Notes: a model not told the origin generated them from the letters alone. A stretch of DNA of 64,000 nucleotides from Clostridium folliculivorans (GCF_024341905.1 NZ_BQXY01000002.1:682001-746000); one strand, 5' to 3'; numbered from the stretch's first letter, positions 8,158-16,824 are shown. A program made the numbers and translations.

Positions 8158-8497
8158 TTTTACACCTCCAAAATATAAATTATAGATAGTTTGTAGTTAC
8201 TTACCATTACAAATAATCCACTGGTAATTATAGCATATAATTTAAACTTATTTCCATAAACAGAGATGTTTTTTATTAGAAAAACTAATATATAGTAGCT
8301 TCAATAACCATTTTGTTTTATCTGTTCTGTTATATAATAAAAATCTTGTTAGGTTAATAAAAAAATTGAGAAGTAATCATCCTCTAAGTGTTGAAACAAG
8401 TATTGTCTTATATGCTTATCCCCCTAAAACATCTTTTGATGTGCATTAAATGCCCCCACCTTATATGCTCATTTAATTTATTTTGACAAATTGAAAT
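8158..8497. other. Intergenic gap with no gene seen
   Basis: AT-rich DNA between the methyltransferase start and the GNAT stop. It holds the probable methyltransferase promoter (TATAAT on the minus strand at about 8228-8233). I see no open frame with a ribosome binding site, no strong hairpin and no copy of the repeat families. Confidence 0.5.
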
Positions 8498-9094
8498 TTA
8501 TCTAAATGATTTATCAAACTTCATAACATCTTCACGATTTTTACTATCGTCATAAATATCTGACTCATAGTATTTACCGCCCCTTACATCAGCAAGATAT
8601 CCTTTAACTAGTTCCATTGCCATAAATGCTGGGTAATTCTCCCCATTACAGTCTGTTACACCATATTCAGCAGCTTCAACAAATCCAAACTGTGGATAGT
8701 ATTCTGGGCGCCCAAAAAATATAATTGCACCATAGCCAAGACTTTTGGCATTATTAATCATAGAGTTTATAAGCGCTTTTCCCACTCCCAGACGCTGATA
8801 CTTTGGAAGTACACTGATTGGTCCAAAATTAAGTACATGTATGATCCTTCCGTCAGGTATTTCAATACGAGCATTGCTGCAAATAATATGTCCAACTATC
8901 TGACCGTCTGCTTCAGCTACAAGACTTAATTCTTTTATACCATCTCGTTTACGCAATTCATTTACCATCCAATGCTCATACGGAGAACCAATTCCTCCTC
9001 GCTCGATTCTTCCAGGATAGGAAAATGCCTCTCTTGTGATCTCTTCCACTCTACGATAATCATTTAATTCTTCATTTCTTACCACTATATCCAT
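8498..9094 (-). CDS. GNAT family N-acetyltransferase (YhbS-like)
   Basis: A 198-residue acetyltransferase resembling the YhbS group. The core reads EITREAFSYP near residue 20, VGHIICSNARI, VLNFGPISVLPKYQRLGVGKALI (acetyl-CoA loop QRLGVG) and IIFFGRPEYYPQFGF, a hallmark of this subgroup. The ATG at 9094 has GGGGTG seven bases upstream. The C-terminal tail (GKYYESDIYDDSKN) is also found as an isolated remnant at 6901-6995, so a second copy once existed nearby. Substrate unknown. Confidence 0.85.
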   Translation of the reverse strand: MDIVVRNEELNDYRRVEEITREAFSYPGRIERGGIGSPYEHWMVNELRKRDGIKELSLVAEADGQIVGHIICSNARIEIPDGRIIHVLNFGPISVLPKYQRLGVGKALINSMINNAKSLGYGAIIFFGRPEYYPQFGFVEAAEYGVTDCNGENYPAFMAMELVKGYLADVRGGKYYESDIYDDSKNREDVMKFDKSFR

Positions 9095-9194
9095 TACAAA
9101 ACACCCCATTAAACTTTTATATCTCTTATTTTTATTTGATTAAGTATTTGTTGCCTACATAAAAAATGTTGTAACTTAATAAATATACTTATCA

Positions 9195-9275
9195 TTATTT
9201 TTTTCTTTTTATTATTATTGTTAAAACTAAAGCAATAACACAGATTACTGCAATTATTGCTTGTTCCATATCCAA
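9195..9275 (-). CDS. 26-residue single-helix membrane peptide
   Basis: A short frame starting with TTG at 9275 (or ATG at 9269) encodes MDMEQ, then a 19-residue hydrophobic helix (AIIAVICVIALVLTIII) and a basic KRKK tail. A GAGGTGA ribosome binding site is five bases upstream of the TTG. Size and layout resemble small holin-like toxins or regulatory membrane peptides of Firmicutes, but no antitoxin RNA or partner can be identified. A standalone small membrane protein is equally possible. Confidence 0.5.
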   Translation of the reverse strand: MDMEQAIIAVICVIALVLTIIIKRKK

Positions 9276-9337
9276 AAAGATCACCTCACAATAAATTACC
9301 ATCGCTATCTTTTCAGGTAGTAAACATGCTTTTTATA

Positions 9338-9718
9338 TCATTTACTAATCCTTGTATTTATCAATACACCCAAACCGCCTAAAATTGATAATACACAGCC
9401 CAATGTTCGATATTTTATTATAGATTGTTCCAGATAAATCAAATAATAGCTAGTGTCCATACTTCCTCCATGAGCCTTCATAATGATCGCCATTTCTGTA
9501 TCGGCTAGACTTGTACTACTGATTAAAATTATTATTCCTATAACAAATATAGCTCCGAAAATTAATGTTCTTCCTGTTAATCCAATTATATTTGGCATCT
9601 TTTTAGCAGGTACATTTTCACCATTTGCCTCAGGTACATGAACTAATTCACAGTCACAATCATTGCAGACCGTATACCCCTCTTCATATTCACATTTACA
9701 TTTTGGACATACTAACAT
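9338..9718 (-). CDS. Zinc-ribbon membrane protein
   Basis: A 126-residue protein. The N-terminus is a zinc ribbon (CPKCKCEYEEGYTVCNDC, two CxxC pairs), followed by a polar linker and two membrane helices (about residues 46-66 and 105-122). The ATG at 9718 follows GGAGG by seven bases. This layout (zinc ribbon plus membrane helices) recurs at 15573-15890 in this window and is common in clostridia without a known function. Confidence 0.75.
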   Translation of the reverse strand: MLVCPKCKCEYEEGYTVCNDCDCELVHVPEANGENVPAKKMPNIIGLTGRTLIFGAIFVIGIIILISSTSLADTEMAIIMKAHGGSMDTSYYLIYLEQSIIKYRTLGCVLSILGGLGVLINTRISK

Positions 9719-9831
9719 AATCACACCTCCATAAGCATATATACTGTTAACTAAAACTTCATGTTAGAATACTTTTCAGGCTTTTTAAATAATTAATGGT
9801 AGATATATTAGATAAGGTAGCTTATTTACTA

Positions 9832-10911
9832 TTAGTTATCTAAACTCTGTTCATAGCAACTCACGAAGCCTGGAGAAATTTTTTCTATTTGCATTTCTAT
9901 ATTTTCACCATTTATAAAGCCAGATTTGAACTTTTGTGATAGCCAAAGATTGTAGTTTACAGGTACTGATCTCTCTTGAATTAGTAAATTAAAAATAATA
10001 AGTGAAAGCGGCATACAGCCTCCATATCTTTGTTTTGCTGTTTCAATAATGTAGTCACATGTAGCTAATCCGTTTACTACAGCTAAATAATACTCTGCTG
10101 CTACTACAAATTGCTCCTCTTCAGCTCCAGAATATTTTTCAACTAAGGTATTGTAAGTTTTCTTAAGAAAATCATCTTTACTAACAAGTTCATTTAAGAT
10201 ATTAATTGTTTCATTATTTGAAAAGCCGTGCATTAATTCATGTACAATAATCTGAACAAACATTTTACCATCTACAAAGTCTGATAAACAGCTGCTTAAA
10301 AAGCTTTTATTATAAAGACTGAAGCATACTGGATGACTGAAGAAAGATACAAATATATTAACGTCATCAATTCTATCTTCATTCCTTAATTTTATTATGT
10401 CTCCAAAAAGATTATCCAAATTGTATTGGCTAATTTTACCTCTCAGTTTCACACATTCTTCTTCAATTATAGGTAATGCCTCATCAACCCAGGTTTTATA
10501 AAATTTTATATTTTCCAAGGCTTCTAGGAACTTAATATACCCATCAGTTCCTCCATCTTGAAGCCATTTAATCGTATAATTAGCATCATTAAGTAAGAAA
10601 TCATCATTCTTTAATCGTTCATTTACCACTGGGTATAAATTTTTAGGATGTTTTAGAATCGCTATAAGGTCTTTTATGGTTAACTTATCTATATCTTCAT
10701 TATCAGTAAAACAACTAAGTACCATGCACATTGAAGACATGCTAGGACCACTTAGATTGAAGTCATCTATGTTATACTTTTCTAACTCTTTATTAGTTTT
10801 ATAAATTAAGTCTTTTTGATCTTCTAAGTAATATTCCCCAAGCTCGAAAAATCTTTGTCCAGCATAACATAATAGGTCATAAATAAAGCAGGGCTTAATT
10901 AAGACTGCCAT
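9832..10911 (-). CDS. Putative zinc metallopeptidase-like protein (HELMH)
   Basis: A 359-residue soluble protein with a gluzincin-type HExxH site: VHELMHGF at residues 223-230 (His224, Glu225, His228). A Glu-rich helix (GAEEEQFVVAAEYYLA, residues 262-277) about 36 residues downstream could give the third zinc ligand. The rest is mostly helical and not recognisable. No signal peptide is present, so it probably acts in the cytoplasm. The ATG at 10911 has GAGAGG eight bases upstream. The CPBP protease gene lies 71 bases upstream on the same strand and could be co-transcribed. Confidence 0.6.
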   Translation of the reverse strand: MAVLIKPCFIYDLLCYAGQRFFELGEYYLEDQKDLIYKTNKELEKYNIDDFNLSGPSMSSMCMVLSCFTDNEDIDKLTIKDLIAILKHPKNLYPVVNERLKNDDFLLNDANYTIKWLQDGGTDGYIKFLEALENIKFYKTWVDEALPIIEEECVKLRGKISQYNLDNLFGDIIKLRNEDRIDDVNIFVSFFSHPVCFSLYNKSFLSSCLSDFVDGKMFVQIIVHELMHGFSNNETINILNELVSKDDFLKKTYNTLVEKYSGAEEEQFVVAAEYYLAVVNGLATCDYIIETAKQRYGGCMPLSLIIFNLLIQERSVPVNYNLWLSQKFKSGFINGENIEMQIEKISPGFVSCYEQSLDN

Positions 10912-10982
10912 TGTATTAACCTCTCTTTATATATTTAATTTCAATATTATTCTTAAACATAATCTTAATGTAAAATCATATA

Positions 10983-11759
10983 CTAAATAAATATTGACGG
11001 TATGAAATCAATTAAAGTGTGGGTAATTGACGAAGAAATGATGTTATTATCTCGAGTGTATATATAAACTAAATATAAGTGAATTACAAAAGTAAATATT
11101 AAATGAAATGAATCTTGTACTATAAAATCACCTAAAGGCATCCTTGCTCTAATAATCTGAAAAGGTATATGCATTAGAGCAAACATAATCCCTACAACCA
11201 GAATACTTAACCATTTGTTTTTTATTAGACCTTGAATTCTTGTTTGAATAAAGCCACGAAAACTAATTTCCTCAACTAGTGCAATCTCTATAAAAAAGTA
11301 CATAAATGTAAAAAACAAATTAGTTAAACTTAGTATCTTTCCTTCTTGGTTAATTGCTCCTATTATTACTGGTAGATTAAAAGGTATTGAAAATATAATT
11401 CCAAGGAATATTGATTTTAAAATTTTGTCTTTTTTTAATCCTAAACTTCTCAAACCTTGCTTTCTTGCCTTAGCAAAAATAAAAACTGGAGCTAACTGCA
11501 AGATTACTATAGGTATATAGAAAATGAACCTATATATAATATCGTTACTTATATTAGAATAAGTTCTAAACTCCGAATAGATCCTCGTTTTAAATATCAG
11601 CAACCCAAATAGATAAAGAATCAACATATTATAAAAGAAATAGGCTATAGCTGCTATCCCATCTTTGGACCGAAAGTCTTTTACTTCTTCATCAAAACTT
11701 ACTTTAAATATATTAGTTCTAGTAGATTTAATTTTAAGAGTACTATCCTTCTTTAACAT
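10983..11759 (-). CDS. CPBP family intramembrane metalloprotease
   Basis: A 258-residue polytopic membrane protein with the CPBP (CAAX protease and bacteriocin-processing, Abi) motifs: EEISFRGF at residues 163-170 (Glu163, Glu164, Arg168), ALMHIPF with His197, and a third motif around SSSITHTLIDF near residue 245. About seven hydrophobic segments surround them. Members cleave in the membrane and are often linked to bacteriocin immunity or protein secretion. The ATG at 11759 has AAGGAG upstream. It is 26 bases downstream of the membrane protein gene at 11786, probably one operon. Confidence 0.85.
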   Translation of the reverse strand: MLKKDSTLKIKSTRTNIFKVSFDEEVKDFRSKDGIAAIAYFFYNMLILYLFGLLIFKTRIYSEFRTYSNISNDIIYRFIFYIPIVILQLAPVFIFAKARKQGLRSLGLKKDKILKSIFLGIIFSIPFNLPVIIGAINQEGKILSLTNLFFTFMYFFIEIALVEEISFRGFIQTRIQGLIKNKWLSILVVGIMFALMHIPFQIIRARMPLGDFIVQDSFHLIFTFVIHLYLVYIYTRDNNIISSSITHTLIDFIPSIFI

Positions 11760-11785
11760 ATTAAACTCCTTTTAGATAAAAATAA

Positions 11786-12397
11786 TTACCTCTTTTCCTT
11801 CTTCTTGAAATATTGATAAGACAAGATACATATAGGAATAAAATAAGCACACCAAAATTCTAAAGCTATAACTCCACTGGTATTTCCAGATTCAGTACCT
11901 CCATTAAATACGCCAAGTATTGGCATTACCACACAGGACACTGCAAAAACTCCATGAACTAACAGAAGTATTTTTAAGCATTTGTCCTTTTTGTTCTTAG
12001 CTTCTATGGAAAAAGCTATAAAAAATGTTGATAGAGCCATGAAAGCATAACCAAATAAATCGTAGTTGAAAAACAAGCTGCCAAGGTTCTTATAGTTTAA
12101 TATTGCAAGAGCTTGTTCATTCAATTTAGTTAATCTAATAGTTGTTAACTGTGCAAAATAAACCAATCCAACTAGCACTGCATATACGGAAGAAAAGGCA
12201 ATTGCTGTGTAAGCCGAAGCCTTATTTTCTTTAGTAGTAATTGCAGAAAAAGAACAAATCATAGGAACAAAGCCCCATGAAATAAAAAGACTAAAAAGGT
12301 AACCTCCTGCATCACTTCCTAAAAGCATTGACACTGCAAATCCAACCACTCCAATTAATGTTACTATTGCTGAATACATTCCTATTCGTTTATTCAT
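11786..12397 (-). CDS. Hypothetical six-helix membrane protein
   Basis: A 203-residue membrane protein with six hydrophobic segments (starting near residues 7, 37, 62, 112, 143 and 178) and a KKKEKR tail. No catalytic motif is seen and I do not recognise the family. It is first in a probable operon with the CPBP protease. On the minus strand a TATAAT followed by TTACAATTGTAA (12444-12455) about 50 bases before the start looks like promoter plus operator. Confidence 0.65.
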   Translation of the reverse strand: MNKRIGMYSAIVTLIGVVGFAVSMLLGSDAGGYLFSLFISWGFVPMICSFSAITTKENKASAYTAIAFSSVYAVLVGLVYFAQLTTIRLTKLNEQALAILNYKNLGSLFFNYDLFGYAFMALSTFFIAFSIEAKNKKDKCLKILLLVHGVFAVSCVVMPILGVFNGGTESGNTSGVIALEFWCAYFIPICILSYQYFKKKEKR

Positions 12398-12934
12398 AAT
12401 TTCTCCTAACGCACAAGTATATAATATCCTTACATGTATTTATTTTACAATTGTAATTATATTACACTTATTACTATGATATCTATAGAAAACGAATTAT
12501 TTCACAGTACTTTCATATAATTATTCAATGTATAAATAACATTCACTTATTTTAAACTTATTTTATTAATCTGAATTATCCTTGAATTGCAACGCAAAAA
12601 ACACCGCAAAATTCATTTAGAATACTGCGATGCTTCAAGTAAACCAACAATTTTTAATTTACTCAATTATACGTAATAACTTAATTAACTTTGAGTATTT
12701 GACTTTATTGTACTCAAACTGAACAATTTGTCCTAAAAATCTTTAACTTTATATATATGAATATTCTAATATATAAAAATTTAGATATATGTATTTTCCC
12801 ATTATTCCTTAATCTTCTTAATATAAGCTCAAAATCACAATGTTGAATAGCTTTATTTCTCTAATATATTTTTGTCTGTTTGCCTTATATCGAAGAAAAG
12901 TATGTAAAGATTTCAACTTTTATGATTAAATAAT
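12398..12934. other. Intergenic gap with promoter and terminator only
   Basis: This 537-base stretch contains the putative promoter/operator of the upstream operon at its left end (12440-12465) and the ACACCGC-family terminator at 12600-12634. The block TTGCAACGCAAAA beside the hairpin is also found beside the copy at 1246, so the similarity extends beyond the stem. I see no coding signal in the remainder. Confidence 0.5.
12600..12634 (-). terminator. Terminator hairpin, ACACCGC family
   Basis: Minus-strand RNA can pair AAGCAUCGCA with UGCGGUGUUU using two G-U pairs, followed by a T-rich tail. The substitutions relative to the other copies keep pairing in the minus-strand transcript but not in the plus strand. 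It lies downstream of the small membrane gene ending at 12935. Confidence 0.65.
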
Positions 12935-13266
12935 TTACATATTTAATATCTTAATTATGTTTATTATCGAACCAAGAAATGGTACTGATAAAATCAATCC
13001 ACTTATTATAAGTGCACATACTGGCAATTTTTTCTTATAACCTTTTTTAGTAATTGCAATAATACCAAGTACAAAACTAACAAAAGATATCGCAAACATA
13101 AAATTCATAATAATATATGATATAGCCTGACTCTTATTGAAGCCTGTATTTATCGGTGCAGACAAATCCATAATAGTTTGTATAATAACATATATGATAG
13201 GTATAGACGCCAATAAAAATGATATAATTACATAGCTTTTCTATATAGTGGCTTATTCCTATACAT
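12935..13266 (-). pseudogene. Small membrane protein gene, probably frameshifted
   Basis: An open frame of 92 residues (from a TTG at 13213) encodes three hydrophobic segments and a GIIAITKKGYKKKLP loop reminiscent of DUF4190-like proteins. Its first helix is cut: the in-frame upstream codons KSYVIISFLL extend it to a TAG. In another frame an ATG at 13266 gives MYRNKPLYRKAM then TAA. Adding one A in the AAAA run at 13237-13240 fuses them into MYRNKPLYRKSYVIISFLLA. No good ribosome binding site precedes the ATG, so this reconstruction is an inference. Confidence 0.45.
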
Positions 13267-13337
13267 TATCAGCGAACTATTGAATTTCAAAAAAATTTTT
13301 GGTGCATTTATTTTCAACGGCTTAGAATAAGTACATA

Positions 13338-13523
13338 TCAATTTTTCACTTTAGTTTTCTTTAATCCCTCATAGAGATATCCTAATGCTCCAATAATAAA
13401 ACCTATTGAACATAAAAAATATGCAAATTGACTAATTATAATTTGCTGTTTTAATCCTTGTATAATGAAGTAAATAGATAAAAGCATTAAAAGTATAGCC
13501 CTTATAACTTTGTTTATTCTCAT
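13338..13523 (-). CDS. Small two-helix membrane protein
   Basis: A 61-residue protein with two membrane helices (about residues 7-22 and 31-50) and a basic tail (KKTKVKN). A GGAAG site is nine bases before the ATG. It lies about 70 bases upstream of the decayed small membrane gene on the same strand. Unrecognised family. In the gap beyond it, at 13640-13700, the words GGATATGAA and ACTACTTTAATCCTTAAACTC resemble parts of repeats R1 and R2. Confidence 0.5.
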   Translation of the reverse strand: MRINKVIRAILLMLLSIYFIIQGLKQQIIISQFAYFLCSIGFIIGALGYLYEGLKKTKVKN

Positions 13524-13791
13524 TTAGATATTCTTCCTTTCTTTTAACGTAACTACTGATTTTATGATTAACATACAGTGGCGTAATTTTCTACAATTCT
13601 CACTTAATCATTTACGATTATATAATTTGCCATATGCAACTTTAGGTGGATATGAATTTCAATATATAGCTAAGCTACTACTTTAATCCTTAAACTCTAT
13701 ATAAGACAATTTCTATTTTGATCTTATATAATTACTCCTGTACTAATACCTCATATAACGAAACCCGTATGTATATATAATTTTATACCCT

Positions 13792-13885
13792 TAGCTTCTG
13801 TATTAAATAAATGTTGGTATTTTATAGCTTGTCCTTTTAATGGCACTAACAACATTTATTTAATACATACTAGAAGGCTTTTTTT
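13792..13885 (+). repeat. Interspersed palindromic repeat R3, copy B
   Basis: Seventeen-base inverted arms (13799-13815 with 13851-13867) and the same flanks as copy A: AGCTTCTG on the left, then GGTATTTTATAGCTTGT in the loop, and GAAGGCTTTTTTT on the right. Both neighbouring genes run on the minus strand while the T tract points to the plus strand, so it is not simply a neighbour's terminator. Confidence 0.85.
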
Positions 13886-13992
13886 ATTTTACCTCTTATA
13901 TCATCTAAACTTTCATATACTGTATTTTTCACCGCAAATTTGATAATGAAATATGTAATAGCACTCACAATAAGAAATAAAATAATTCCCAC
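13870..13992 (-). CDS. Possible 40-residue membrane peptide
   Basis: A frame from GTG at 13992 to TAG at 13870 encodes a hydrophobic helix (GIILFLIVSAITYFIIKFAV) then a polar helix containing YESLDDIRGKIKKAF. This layout is common in small clostridial membrane proteins. An AGGG lies 15 bases upstream of the GTG, which is too far, so the true start is uncertain. The last codons lie inside the edge of repeat R3 copy B, implying the repeat supplied the stop codon. Confidence 0.35.
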   Translation of the reverse strand: MGIILFLIVSAITYFIIKFAVKNTVYESLDDIRGKIKKAF

Positions 13993-14052
13993 ATAGCTCT
14001 CAATTTTCCCTACAACATATTAGTATTAGTGCTGTTTAACTGTAATTATATT

Positions 14053-14481
14053 TTATAGTTTGATTTCATATAAGAACTCACGGGTCTCTTCAAGAAATAA
14101 AGTTTTCATCAATACATCCTTACTAAAGAATTTCACATCATCAATTTCTTCATCTTGTGAAGCTAAGTCTTCTCTATCTCCTTGATATTCCACGTAGAAC
14201 ATTACTGTCTCTTGCATATCATATTTATATCCCTTTGGAAATGTAAAACAAATCTCGTTATCAAATCTTTTAATAATTCTATAATTATCAGAACCTGTTT
14301 CTTCTCTTAATTCTCTTAAGATCGCATTTTCTATATCTTTATCCGATTTTTCTACTCCTCCTTTAGGGAAATCCCAGTGTCCAATAATGTCTGTTTCGCT
14401 ATCTATATTCTTAATCTTATGTACTAGTAAATATTCGTTTTTTTGAAACACTACTGCACCAACTGCTTGTCTTATCTTCAT
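14053..14481 (-). CDS. Nudix hydrolase
   Basis: A 142-residue Nudix protein. The Nudix box is complete: GGVEKSDKDIENAILRELRE followed by ETGS (G, E, REL, EE positions as expected). The N-terminus AVGAVVFQKNEYLLVH and the DFPKGG strand resemble the diadenosine tetraphosphate/RppH-like subgroup (asymmetrical Ap4A hydrolases have the PKG motif). I start at 14481 because GGAG is eight bases upstream. It is the last gene of a four-gene minus-strand run (15890 to 14053). Confidence 0.85.
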   Translation of the reverse strand: MKIRQAVGAVVFQKNEYLLVHKIKNIDSETDIIGHWDFPKGGVEKSDKDIENAILRELREETGSDNYRIIKRFDNEICFTFPKGYKYDMQETVMFYVEYQGDREDLASQDEEIDDVKFFSKDVLMKTLFLEETREFLYEIKL

Positions 14482-14524
14482 TAATGTGGCTCCATCCATT
14501 TCAAATTTATGTTTTTATAATCTT

Positions 14525-15052
14525 CTACAACTCTAAAACATACTCTCTTCCATCATATATATTTTTTCGTCCATTACATTCATATTGTATGTCTTTAATA
14601 TATCTAAAACCTAACTTTTCTAATACTATTCCGGAAGCAACATTCTCTTTTGCATGCCTTCCCATTATTTCCTTTATCCTTAATTCTTCTTTAGCAAATT
14701 TTATAACCTCCAGCATTGCCTCTACTGTATATCCAAATCCCCAGGCTTTTTTTCCGAGATTATATGCTATCTCAAATTTTTCATATTCTTCATCCACATA
14801 TATCAATCCAGTTCCTAGTAACTCTCCAGTTTCCTTCAACAAAATTGCCCACCTATACCAATCATCAGCAGATACTTTACTTAATTCTTTCTTTACCCAA
14901 TCAATAGTTTTATTTACGTCGTTATGACTTTCCCAAAACATGTACTTAGCTACATTAGGATCCCTTTCCCAACAGTCAAATACATTCTGTGCATCTTCCA
15001 TACAAAATGGTCTTAAGACTAATCTATCTGTTTCCAATATAGGTGTTTTCAT
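14525..15052 (-). CDS. RimJ/RimL-type GNAT acetyltransferase
   Basis: A 175-residue acetyltransferase of the Acetyltransf_3 type: LETDRLVLRPF at the N-terminus (typical of the RimJ/RimL clade), AYNLGKKAWGFGYTVEAM as the acetyl-CoA loop, and KENVASGIVLEKLGFRY near the C-terminus. The ATG at 15052 follows a GGAAGGGG site. Family members acetylate N-terminal or small-molecule amines; the substrate is unknown. It is 21 bases downstream of the Nudix gene at 15074, probably one operon. Confidence 0.88.
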   Translation of the reverse strand: MKTPILETDRLVLRPFCMEDAQNVFDCWERDPNVAKYMFWESHNDVNKTIDWVKKELSKVSADDWYRWAILLKETGELLGTGLIYVDEEYEKFEIAYNLGKKAWGFGYTVEAMLEVIKFAKEELRIKEIMGRHAKENVASGIVLEKLGFRYIKDIQYECNGRKNIYDGREYVLEL

Positions 15053-15073
15053 GAGTATCCCCTTCCATTGTTT

Positions 15074-15571
15074 TTAATTTAAATGCTCTTTATATACAAA
15101 ATGCTTTACTTCATCTAAGCCCTCATAGAGATACTGTTTTGCTTCCATAGGATATAATTCTATATTTTTTATATCCTTAGTATCAACCCAGGAAAACTCT
15201 AACTTAAAAGATTCTCCCTCTAATTGTTCAGTTCCAAAGAAGCTTCCATCAAGAGGTATGTTAATATTGTCAGTTAAAGAAACCTCATAAAATAGACATA
15301 TTTGATGACAAGGTTTGTCTCCCCATGGAAAGAATATCTCTCCTACCCATCTTAATTTGTCTACTTTAATGTCTAAATCTATTTCTTCTTTAAATTCACG
15401 AATTAACGTCTCTTCATTTGTCTCACCAAGTGCAACATGTCCTCCAGGAATTGCATAGCCGGCATCTCCTACTGTCCTTTGCAATAAGACTTTCCCATTT
15501 TGCACAAGCAGCCCTGCAACTCTATAACTAAAGATATATTCCTCAGTTTTAAATATAATATCTCTACTCAT
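15074..15571 (-). CDS. Nudix hydrolase
   Basis: A 165-residue Nudix protein with the box GGHVALGETNEETLIREFKE followed by EID. The strands before it read VAGLLVQNGKVLLQRT and AIPGG. This group often hydrolyses nucleoside diphosphate derivatives. The ATG at 15571 lies immediately after the stop of the zinc-ribbon gene (TAA AATG) with AGGAG upstream, so translation is probably coupled. Confidence 0.85.
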   Translation of the reverse strand: MSRDIIFKTEEYIFSYRVAGLLVQNGKVLLQRTVGDAGYAIPGGHVALGETNEETLIREFKEEIDLDIKVDKLRWVGEIFFPWGDKPCHQICLFYEVSLTDNINIPLDGSFFGTEQLEGESFKLEFSWVDTKDIKNIELYPMEAKQYLYEGLDEVKHFVYKEHLN

Positions 15572-15572
15572 T

Positions 15573-15890
15573 TTATAGCTCCTTTACTTGAGTTAGCTTA
15601 TTTGGGTATATTTTTATTAATAAAAAACTTACACAACCTGCAAGTAACCCTTCTATTAATGGACTAATAATATATTTAATTAAATTTTCCTTATCATGAA
15701 ATACATGTTGGGTAATTATAGCTCCTATTATTGAAAAAATAGCTACTGCAAATATTGGAATACCAATCAAAAGCCCCTTAAAAAATTTAGATATTACAAG
15801 CTTCGACTTACAATTTGTACATTCGTATTCATTCCTTAATCCTTTATCCACCAATTTATTTTTACAAACTGGGCATATGAATTTAACCAT
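15573..15890 (-). CDS. Zinc-ribbon membrane protein
   Basis: A 105-residue protein with an N-terminal zinc ribbon (CPVCKNKL and CTNCKSKL) followed by two hydrophobic segments (about residues 42-65 and 78-93). The ATG at 15890 has AGAGG six bases upstream, so the longer upstream extension is not used. It heads the run of zinc-ribbon, Nudix, GNAT and Nudix genes. The same layout is seen at 9338-9718. Function unknown. Confidence 0.75.
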   Translation of the reverse strand: MVKFICPVCKNKLVDKGLRNEYECTNCKSKLVISKFFKGLLIGIPIFAVAIFSIIGAIITQHVFHDKENLIKYIISPLIEGLLAGCVSFLLIKIYPNKLTQVKEL

Positions 15891-16007
15891 GTTTTTACCT
15901 CTTATCATCTTAAATCTCTATTTTCTTATTATTTATTAAAGATTTTATCACTTTTAAAGAAAACTCCATTTTAGTAAATGCTAGTTTAATGAATCCAGAC
16001 CATTTAC

Positions 16008-16052
16008 CTAATTACTTGTAATTATATCACTATATCCCATTTCATCCCACTG
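16008..16052 (-). promoter_or_regulatory. Promoter-like repeat, copy 2
   Basis: Minus strand: GTGGGATGAAATGGGATATA, then GTGATATAAT followed by TACAAGTAATTA. It nearly matches the block at 32348-32392 and is similar to 1101-1150. TATAAT is at 16021-16026 and the dyad TTACTTGTAA at 16012-16021, about 130 bases before the zinc-ribbon/Nudix operon. The gap 15891-16321 also holds a left half of repeat R1 at about 16072-16105; nothing else is recognisable. Confidence 0.5.
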
Positions 16053-16321
16053 GAATTATTTCTAATTATATGGATGTACCACTTCCAAATAAAGATTTCT
16101 ATGTAGAAACTCTTAATCATTATCCTTTATGCTTATATTTTCATCTTTTATCTTTTCAATTATCTAATATAAATTGAGAAGATATCTATAATTAACACAT
16201 ACCTTTGCAGCTTCATATAATATTGTAAGTATTAATATTTATACAATTAAAGTTATAAAGATGAAAGTAGTATACCTATTTATAATTTTGATGAACAAAA
16301 GTACTTCGGAGGTCTTAGAAA

Positions 16322-16813
16322 ATGCCTAATGTCATCTTAAAGAAATTATCTTCTAATTTCACTGGCTCAATCCCTTGCACAAAAAAGACTTGTTTCTCAC
16401 AGTTTACTGTATCAGATAGTATATCGGCGCCATTTGATAGTTTTAATAACAAATGTATTGATGGAAATAAATTAGATTTAATCATAGACGGTGCTAGTTT
16501 TGTAGATTCTATATGCGAGAATTCTTTTGAAGGACAAAATCTTACCGGTAAAAAGCTTATTATTATCGGGCATTTTGAAAGTAAAATTTTCTGCCACTAT
16601 TCTAATAATCATAAAAAATGTTTCACTATAAATAAAAAGTTACCCTTCAGCACTTTTATAGTAGTTCCTTTAGACATTTGCATTGATGCCACTATTAACT
16701 TAAGTTACTATATTGAGGACATAACTGTGGCAGTGCTTGTAAAAGGCAAGATATTTGTGGCCGTTTCACTTTTATTAAAATATGAAAATGAATATATACT
16801 TGAACAATTATAG
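16322..16813 (+). CDS. SPOCS-domain (DUF3794) protein
   Basis: A 163-residue protein that fits the SPOCS/DUF3794 domain, known from the spore morphogenetic protein SipL. Visible features are a strand-rich core with IIIGHFESKIFCHYS, then LPFSTFIVVPLD and the paired strands ISYYIEDITVAVLVKGKIFV-type sequence near the C-terminus. Four Cys are present. There is no signal peptide. A GGAGG site precedes the ATG. It is eleven bases upstream of the DUF11+SPOCS gene and likely co-transcribed. A role at the spore surface is inferred from the family. Confidence 0.65.
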   Translation: MPNVILKKLSSNFTGSIPCTKKTCFSQFTVSDSISAPFDSFNNKCIDGNKLDLIIDGASFVDSICENSFEGQNLTGKKLIIIGHFESKIFCHYSNNHKKCFTINKKLPFSTFIVVPLDICIDATINLSYYIEDITVAVLVKGKIFVAVSLLLKYENEYILEQL

Positions 16814-16824
16814 GTAGGTACTTC

